Positions 57,248-64,000 of a stretch of DNA of 64,000 nt are shown here, in pieces. The translations under genes and the position numbers were made by a program. Positions within the stretch are counted from its first letter, which is position 1, and each line of letters starts with the position of its first letter. The stretch spans positions 1-64,000 of the forward strand of contig JAUZTG010000008.1 in the NCBI GenBank assembly GCA_030734395.1. Reading direction: 5' to 3'. The notes under the pieces are model-generated. The model was given only the letters and a program-made list of their open reading frames with translations, ran no database searches and was not told the DNA's origin. This DNA comes from Sarocladium kiliense. Lineage: Eukaryota; Ascomycota; Sordariomycetes; Hypocreales; Sarocladiaceae.

Positions 57248-59635
57248 CTATTGTGTTGACCCCCGGAACGAGGATTCAGCGGTGAATCCATCCCCCTTTA
57301 AAGTACTGCTCTCTCCCATCTCCTCTTCCTCTTCTTCCTCCTCTTCCTCGTTGAGATTCGCCTGCTTCACCAAGATAGACAGCAAGTGATTCATCTGCTT
57401 CATCGTCTTCTCCATATCCTCTACCTTCGCCACTAGCACCTCCCGGTCCTCAGCTTCCTCCGTGAAAGACCCCTTTACTCTAGCTCTGACACCAGGGAAC
57501 ATAGAGTCCCGCCTCGTAGGTTTCTTGATTGAATCGTTGGTGTTCGTCCGGGTGAATTGCTTCCGGATGAGATGATGCGTAAGGGCATCATCAACAGCGA
57601 TGTCATCGTGCACATCATCCGGGGGCGTGACCTCGAACACAGCGCGTAGCCCCCATGAGGCAGATAGATGCCACTTCTTCCAAAAGCGATGGCGCCCGAT
57701 CGGCTGAAACGTCTCGCCGACCTGCATTCGTTGAGAAGGCCAAAGCAGACGGCGTTCGGCAACAGCAATCAGTAGCAAAAGCGGCAGGTTGAGGGTCCGG
57801 ACGGTAGCCACATGGATCTTGTGGAACCATCGTGGGCTGACTATGAATTTGAGAGGGAGGAAGATGAACACGGCCAGGATATTAAACGGGGGTTGATAAG
57901 CGAAGACCGCGTCGGCCTTTACGCCTTCGAGAGTCAGCACCGCCCGCCGAAACTGAATCTCAGCCGTGGCGTTGCTCGAAATATTGCTGAAGGTGTTCGA
58001 CAACATCGATACCAAGATAGTCAGGAAAAGCGTATTGCCTAGGAACGCAAAAGCGACCATAACGCTTGGTCCGAGGAAAGGATGGAATTCCGTCTGCATA
58101 TGGGTCAGCGATTCCTTCATTGCATCCGTACTTACGGCAGGGCAAGACTCTTACCGATCTTTGGATGCCCGTCCCATCGAGACCGAACCAGATGTAGATC
58201 ATCCACTTAGATATGGTCCTATTGCGTTGTTAGCGGCTGTCAAACAAACCGTGCCGTATCCTTTTTTTTTAGCGAAGGGATCAAGAAGACTTACACAATC
58301 GGATGTGCCCCCTCCCCAAGCCACAGCAGTGAGAGCAGGAACCCAAAGAAACACCACGCCGCCAAGGCTGTCAGGAGGAAGAAATCGGCCATCATCGACC
58401 GCAGAGAAAGGAAAACCAGGTTGTCAGATAGCAAGCTAAACGCCAGACGCGGGACCAACACGGGAGCAGCCAGTGCAAGAACGTCAAAGGCCTGCTCAGC
58501 GATGGCAGGCTGGTTGGTATTCCATCCATGGAGCCGGAGGACCAGGTAGAGGGAGTAGAGCCCGACGAAACCAATATCGAGAAAGCTCCAGAGGTTCTGG
58601 GTGTACACGTTCCAGCCGTGTGCGAGAATCGTTGCGAACTGGTCAATTCCCCAGCCAAATGCGTATATGTCGAAAGCAATCTCCAACCCAGTCAGCTTTG
58701 ACTTCTGTCGCATTACCATAACTCCAACGTAGAGGGCCAGCAAGACGCCGAATTGGAATGCCTCCAGCATATTCCTCGTCCTGGGGACGATCAGGCGATA
58801 TTGATTGAGCAACGGCGACTCTCTGGGCTCGTACAGCGCAATTGGCTTCAGCTTGTAGTGGTCTGGAATTATGTCCCAGTACGTCGAGGGCGTATACACA
58901 ATTCTCCCCTCATAAATCGCAGCCACAACCCTCTGACAAGTCGTCGAGCTGAGAAAGTGCTTACTTTCCGTCAAGATCGCGACCTCCAGCGACGGCAGCG
59001 TACGGTGGAAAGCCCATGCCGTCGTAGCTTCTGCCTCATGGCGGATGTGCTCTGGTGCGTTCTGAAAGGGCTCGAATCCTGCGACGAGGATGTGAGCGAG
59101 AAGGAGGAGACCGTCGGGCCCTTCGTGGTCTTCGCCGAAGCGGCGGAGGATCCGTGTTGCGATGAGTTCGCAGAGGGTGGCGCGCGTCCAATTGACGTTT
59201 TGGCGGTTGGAGGAACGGGACTCTTCTTCCAGGAACTGGGCGCGGTTGACCATGAGGCAGTAAACTGTCGGCGTCTTAGTATGGACATCATTGGTAGAAG
59301 GCTTGCGAGTCTTCGCTTCATAGCCTTCAGGATAGCTTACTGATAGAAATGTCATCCAACTCATAGAACTTATCAACTAGAGGTCTCACGACAGTGACGT
59401 TGAGCCGCACATCAGTGAGTTGAGCCAGACTGAGATAATCCTCCACAACACTCAGAATGTCGCGTCGTATCCGATGAATGTTGGTGTACACTGGCAGATG
59501 CGAGTGAGAGTCCGCCTGGCAGCTATACACAGGCTCGCCATCGTCGATTGTAGTCGACCGGTCCCGTCTCAGCAGAGGCCTTCTCTCATCGGGGGGTGGC
59601 GGTGGCAGCCGGATGTGGTGCCCGCGTTCCCCCAT
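57248..59635 (-). CDS. YVC1-like vacuolar TRP-type cation channel
   Basis: Exons 59341-59635, 58295-59264, 58155-58218 and 57248-58093 sum to 2175 nt, 724 aa. The N-terminal cytosolic part (PPPPPDERRPLLRR, then VYTNIHRIRRDILSVVEDYL) matches fungal Yvc1. Several membrane helices follow (MLEAFQFGVLLALYVGVMV, LWSFLDIGFVGLYSLYLVLR, FFLLTALAAWCFFGFLLSLL), then the pore region across the 64-nt exon (WMIYIWFGLDGTGIQRS) and the last helix VMVAFAFLGNTLFLTILVSM. Yeast Yvc1 releases Ca2+ from the vacuole under osmotic stress; a similar role is inferred. The C-terminal cytosolic tail has a predicted coiled coil (VLVAKVEDMEKTMKQMNHLL) and a run of about ten glutamates from a GA-rich microsatellite. Confidence 0.9.
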
Positions 59636-60394
59636 CTTGGCGGGCGTTCCACTGCCTTGAAATACTTCTGGGAGCTGATACGAGTCGTCCAGAATCCCTC
59701 GCCTGGTAGTAAGTGAGCCTGTAGTCGTCTGAACGCGTGGTTACGGAGTGAGAAGCATGAGACAAGCAATGGATGAAGTAGTTTGAGAACCTGAGATCGG
59801 AGATAGGGTTGCGGTAGCGCTGTGGCGTCATGCACAGGGGTCTGAGGCTTGTTTTGCAGGGCCGTGGCAGTGGGTTCCAGCTAGGCTGTTTAGCGTGTGA
59901 TGTTCCTTGTTTGGGCCCAACCCACAGCATCTGGGCTTGGCTTCGAGCGTCACCACCAATACAGTGGGCATTCGAGATGTTATCCTGCTTCCAGTTCCAT
60001 TAAACACTCTGTTTGCTACTGTAGTCAGTGTTCTACATAGTGTTCTCCTTGGTATTATAGTTGTTATCCTGACTCCTGATTATCTTGCTATTCGTGTTGC
60101 TCCTTGATTTGCGCGTCTGCCTGTTATCTTTGCCCTTATTAGAGAATGACTACTCGGGCTCCTGTTTGCTTCATCCTATCAATTCCTATCCGTAAGCACG
60201 AGTGAGAGTGATATCTGAGTCGTTGATAGCCTCAGCGATTGGTCCCATACTCTATTTTTGACTTCTCAAAGACTAGTGTGAGCTTGGGCAAGTCTGGACT
60301 ACGCTTGAGCTACACCATTCTCTCCATATAGTCCCCGAACATCTTAAATATTGACTCGAAAACTCTAGACAGCAAGATACCCTTCGTTCGCCCT
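59636..60394. other. Intergenic region
   Basis: About 760 bp between YVC1-like start and the APH-fold gene stop. 59950-60130 is T-rich with an 'open' plus-strand frame of hydrophobic residues, possibly an old repeat fragment, but I cannot identify it. The rest is probable promoter and 3' UTR. Confidence 0.3.
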
Positions 60395-61656
60395 CTACAG
60401 CTTCGACCCTTCAGCCTCCTTCGTCTCCTCAATCAGCCTCCAAGCAAACTCCGCCATCGGTACCCTCGTCACAGCATGATGCTTTGCCTTCTCACTACTC
60501 GCCTGTCTAACCGCATATCTCGCCGCAATCCCCTGGCACACAGCCGCAAGCTTCCAAATATTGAACGCCATGCCCCACGAAACCTCGCGCGGGGACGGAG
60601 ACCACCCGTCGCTGAACTCGGCGTACCATTTGAGGATCTGGTCGGGTTGAGGCAGGCCGGGAGTGACCCCGGGGAGGAAGGCCGAGTTGTCGTAGGGCGC
60701 GGCACCGTCGTATTTGGCGGTGTAGAAGTTTGTCATGAAGTTGCAGACGTCGGAGAGGGGGTGGCCGACTGTTGACATTTCCCAGCTGTGCATGTCATGT
60801 CAGTCTTCAAGGTTCATGTGACGCTCGACAAAGGTGTCACTCACTCCAGGATACCAATGACCCTCGGCTCCGTCTTGTGGAAAACAAGGTTGTCAATCTT
60901 GTAATCGCCATGCACCAACGATGCCCGATCCTCCGGCTGTAGCTTCTCGTTCTTGAAGAACCTCACGGTCTCCTCAAACCTCGGCAGCCTACCCACCTCC
61001 TCACCAGTTTCAACATCCTTTGCCTTCTCCTGGCTTCCACAAATCGTAATCCAAGTATTCACCTGCCTCCCATAGAAGCCCTTATCCTTACCGAACTTCT
61101 CCAATCCGACCTTCCTGAAGTCTACGCTATGGAATCTCGCCAGCGTACGCACCGCCTCGCGCCACATGGCAGTGCGCTCACCAGCGCTAACGCCCGGCAT
61201 GGTGAAGTCCTCGAAGATGCGCCCGTCAAGGAACTCCATGACGTAGAAGGGCGTGCCAATGACAGAGTCGTCTTCGCAGAGGCAGTAGGTCTTGGGGACA
61301 GTCACGTCGGTGTGCTCGAGGGCGTGGAGGACGCGGTACTCGCGCTCGACCTTGTGGGCAGTCTTGGAGAGGAGCTTGCCCGGGGGCTTCTTGCGCATGA
61401 CGAAGCGTCTGCCATCTGCTGCAGTGAGCTGGTATGTGGGATTTGATTGACCGAAGCCGAACTAGATGCGTCTATGTTAGACGTCATGAAGTCGAGCGAT
61501 GGGGACGGCCAAGCTCTAGCTCGAACCGCAAGGCAGTAGGCAGTAGGGTCAACTCACCTGCTTCAGCTCAACTGGTGTCTTGACCTCAGGGACATTGTCT
61601 CTCAGGTACTTCTCCAACGCCTTCTCATCAATCGGCTGCCTCACTCTGCCCGCCAT
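60395..61656 (-). CDS. APH-family phosphotransferase (ACAD10/11 kinase-domain-like)
   Basis: Exons 61558-61656, 60845-61461 and 60395-60785 sum to 1107 nt, 368 aa. The start MAGRVRQPIDEKALEKYLRD and the glycine-rich FGFGQSNPTYQLT match the large fungal family of aminoglycoside-phosphotransferase-like proteins related to the kinase domain of ACAD10/ACAD11. The nucleotide lysine lies in RFVMRKKPPG. The catalytic loop VHGDYKIDNLVF (HGDxxxxN) and the metal-binding Asp rebuilt over the second intron (ILDWEMSTVGHP) are intact. In animals the ACAD10/11 kinase domain phosphorylates 4-hydroxyacyl-CoA; whether fungal stand-alone members do the same is not established. The frame is open upstream to 61764 and a longer start is possible. 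Confidence 0.88.
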
Positions 61657-62929
61657 GACGACAGCTTCGACGTGTGTGAAGGGGATGTGAAGCTCTCTAG
61701 CTACGAACCGCAAGTAGCCTGCACGGTAGACCTTAGTGTCACTTTGCTGTTCTTGCGCAGACACGTCTATCGCCTTAGCTCAATGGTCAGGTGTGTATAT
61801 GGACAGGATGGCAGTGCAGTGTATGAGAATCAGAATACCACTTTGCGCAGGTGGACAGGGAACGTGATACCTTAAGGGCGCCGTACACGGTTGGAAGCTG
61901 ACAAGCCGAGGTCCCCCACTAGAGCCGGAACCCTGGGTAGAAAGCTGGGGGCCAGCCGCCGGCCCCCGGATTTCTACAACCGATGCGCCAAAGAAACACC
62001 CCCCACACGCCCTCACTACATCGACCTCAGAAGCCAAGTCCGTCCCTCTCTCGGAATTCCTCTCAGGAATCATGTCATCGAGACTCTAGGTAGCCCTCGG
62101 TTTGAGTAAAAGCATTATGTGTATCAATTTGGTACAGCTTCTCAAGGACGCAAAATAAAATATCACAGCCGGAGCTGTTCCCTATGAATTTGCCCAGAAG
62201 CTCCCGCGTGGAGTCATCATCATCCCAGAAAATAAAAACTGTGCAAAAACTTCCTTGGTAATGTCCGGTGACGGACTACCACGACCTGATTCTATACTAC
62301 CCATCTCCATTGATGGTATCATGTGCATATACCCCTCGTTCGGCTGACAGGAAACCGTCGCTCGGCGACGCAGAGCCTGCTTCCTTCTGCTGCAAGATCC
62401 TTTCTCGCATTCTGTGTACTTCGCTTCTCAAATATGTCAGCTGTAATGTTGCTTTCGCTTTCAAGCAAGTGACTTCGTCCCTCCATCTGTACCCTCCCTC
62501 CGCCTGACCAATGTCTGACGCCGTAATAGAAGACGCCCGCAATAATTGCACTCTCTGTACAGTTTTGCACAAAGGAACCAAACAGAAGCCAATCAAATCC
62601 ATTTCCATAACACACCAAAATCTCAAGAGAGAGGGGTATCCGTCGTATCGGGTCGTCCATGCATCCTATCCTCCCAAGTTCCAGCCCATATATCGTCCCC
62701 CAAAGTCGCTGCGTGCGCATGTATGATGAGCGAGACGCCGTGAGAGAGGTTGAAGTGAGTGTGACGGTCAAGACGAGGGAGCCTCAGGGGTGGGAGCATC
62801 CTCCTGATGATCATCTCGTCACCTTCTAGTGAAGAGGAGGCTTGCAATCAGCCACAACCTGGGCTTCCTGCCACCATTGGCCGCACCAAGCAATGTCCTC
62901 TAACACTCCAAAGGATCGGAAGAGCTTGC
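61657..62929. other. Intergenic region
   Basis: About 1.3 kb between the APH-fold gene start and the HapB stop. No conserved ORF. A tRNA-like A-box sequence near 61775 lacks a matching B box (see rejected items). Contains the 3' UTR of hapB and the promoter of the APH-fold gene. Confidence 0.35.
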
Positions 62930-63772
62930 TCAGCTATCGTCTTCGTCTTCTTCGTTATCGTCGGGGCTCTCCGTCTTAGCCTTCTTGCTCGAAGACGTTG
63001 ACGCAGCTTCGGACTTGCGCTTGGATCCGGAAGAAGGATCGCTGCCTTCAGGCTTGCCACCCGTGATATCATCCAACTTGCCCTCACGCTCGAGCGCAGC
63101 GACCTCCTCGGCAGTAAGGAATCGTCCGCCAGGACCTCGAGGCCTTCGCATGGCATGGTTGTGTCTCGACTCGTGCAGGTACGGTTTGCGGCCCTTGGAG
63201 GTCAGTCTCAGCTGCTCTTCCAGCTTCTGGCGGGCAACACGTCGCTTGAGAATACGATGGAACTGCTTGGCGTTGACATAGAGCGGTGATTCTTCAGCAC
63301 CACTTGGGGGCGGCGGGATGTCGGGCGAAGCGGGATGCTGCATTCCCTGGCTCGGAGTCATCTGTGGCGGGGCGACTCCTGGTCTTCCAGCACCGTGGCT
63401 CATCATGCCTTGTGCGCCGGCGACACCAGGACTTGTGACTTGACTCATACGCCTGCCAGAGGCACCCATCCGCGGCGATGAACGACCATCCTTCTTCGCA
63501 GCTCCACCCATACGCGGTGATGTCTGGTTCATCTCGGATTCTTGGTGCATGTAAGGATAGTTCGGTCCCGTCGCCGCGGCTGTGGCTGCCAAGGCAGCGG
63601 CGTGAAGGCCTGGCATTTGGTACTGGACCTGCTGCATGCCTTGCTGCGGCACCGTGTACTGTGGTTGATACATGGCCTGGTTTTGTGGCTGGTTTTGTGA
63701 TTGAATCGGAGATGAATGCTGCTCGTGTGAGTTCTGAGACTGCGGTGGGTATTGCGCGTGCCCGTATTCCAT
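62930..63772 (-). CDS. hapB: CCAAT-binding factor subunit HapB (NF-YA/Hap2)
   Basis: Sequence-specific subunit of the CCAAT-binding complex with HapC and HapE, acting in the nucleus; in fungi it also partners HapX in iron regulation. No intron was needed in my 280-aa model. The N-terminal half is Gln/Pro/Ala-rich, as expected for an activation region. The conserved core at about residues 158-218 has the subunit-interaction helix (SPLYVNAKQFHRILKRRVAR) and the DNA-contact helix (RKPYLHESRHNHAMRRPRGP, then GGRF). All core residues look intact. The C-terminus has a bipartite nuclear signal (KRKSEAASTSSSKKAK) and an acidic end. Many fungal hapB genes have an intron in the core; here I see none. 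Confidence 0.95.
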   Translation of the reverse strand: MEYGHAQYPPQSQNSHEQHSSPIQSQNQPQNQAMYQPQYTVPQQGMQQVQYQMPGLHAAALAATAAATGPNYPYMHQESEMNQTSPRMGGAAKKDGRSSPRMGASGRRMSQVTSPGVAGAQGMMSHGAGRPGVAPPQMTPSQGMQHPASPDIPPPPSGAEESPLYVNAKQFHRILKRRVARQKLEEQLRLTSKGRKPYLHESRHNHAMRRPRGPGGRFLTAEEVAALEREGKLDDITGGKPEGSDPSSGSKRKSEAASTSSSKKAKTESPDDNEEDEDDS

Positions 63773-64000
63773 AGTCTATCAAAAGTGTAGAGGAGGCCGA
63801 CACGGTGCGGCGCGTTTGTACCAGTAAGGTCGACAGCTAGGCCGCGTTGTGTCGCGGCGTGGGGTTGCGATGGATGAGCGAATAAAACGTCGCCGGGGTA
63901 TGGTCGGTAGTGGCCGTTGCTGGGTCTTTAAGACGGGGTTGGACAGTCGTTGGGCTCTGCCGTTGGGAGAGAGTTTGGTGGGTTGAGCTCAGCCCTGAAT
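63773..64000 (-). other. Upstream region of hapB
   Basis: The last ~230 bp of the window lie upstream of the hapB start and probably contain its leader and promoter, cut by the window edge. No other gene can be supported. Confidence 0.35.

Noticed and set aside
59907..60107. Hydrophobic plus-strand ORF of 66 codons.
   Set aside because: T-rich spacer translation; no family recognised, and no transposon motif can be confirmed.
61765..61860. Possible tRNA: TAGCTCAATGGTCAG resembles an A box/D arm.
   Set aside because: No B box (GGTTCGANNCC) follows at the right distance and no acceptor stem can be paired, so this is chance.

Overview
The window is nuclear DNA of a filamentous ascomycete (Pezizomycotina). 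Genes are dense and split by short introns (mostly 50-85 bp, GT...AG, occasional CTAAT-type branch points). They encode typical fungal proteins: HapB, a WSC/copper-radical oxidase, a Bem46-like hydrolase, PEX10 and a YVC1-type channel. The first ~690 bases look like repeat DNA degraded by RIP (repeat-induced point mutation), which also points to Pezizomycotina. A Dothideomycete is my best guess, from general resemblance only. No prokaryotic, viral, CRISPR or intact transposon features were seen, and no tRNA or rRNA gene was recognised.

Layout. 1-690: AT-rich RIP-like block. 0.9-2.1 kb: disordered hypothetical protein. 2.6-10.4 kb: a pyruvate pair on the minus strand, cytosolic pyruvate carboxylase (11 exons, several of them microexons) and mitochondrial pyruvate carrier MPC1. 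10.7-16.3 kb: two secreted enzymes, a type-B carboxylesterase and a triple-WSC glyoxal-oxidase-like protein. 19.1-24.4 kb: NF-X1-type zinc-finger protein, and a Bem46-like alpha/beta hydrolase converging on it. 24.4-28.8 kb: long non-coding, pyrimidine-rich region leading into a LYAR-type zinc-finger gene. 31.2-33.7 kb: PEX10 and a DUF6594 membrane protein. 35.2-40.8 kb: ERD1/EXS protein, a disordered hypothetical protein, a small acidic ORF and a Pcd1-type Nudix hydrolase.

41.1-46.4 kb holds a compact metabolic-looking group: a Dal5-like MFS transporter divergent from a 2-oxoglutarate/Fe(II) oxygenase, which converges on a second oxygenase. 46.9-50.1 kb: Ctr copper transporter, 3-hydroxyanthranilate dioxygenase and an FAH-family hydrolase. 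50.8-56.7 kb: cullin-3, SmD1, the eRF1 methyltransferase Mtq2 and a small Cys/His protein. 57.2-63.8 kb: YVC1/TRP-like channel, an APH-fold kinase-like protein and the CCAAT-binding factor subunit HapB.

Gene models were built by hand from splice sites. For every multi-exon model the exon lengths sum to an exact multiple of three. The strongest unusual signals are the run of microexons in the pyruvate carboxylase gene, an in-frame ORF inside the first cullin-3 intron that could give a second N-terminus, and the long C-rich leader and intron of the LYAR-type gene. Most of the window is ordinary core genome; I found no convincing wholly new multi-gene system.
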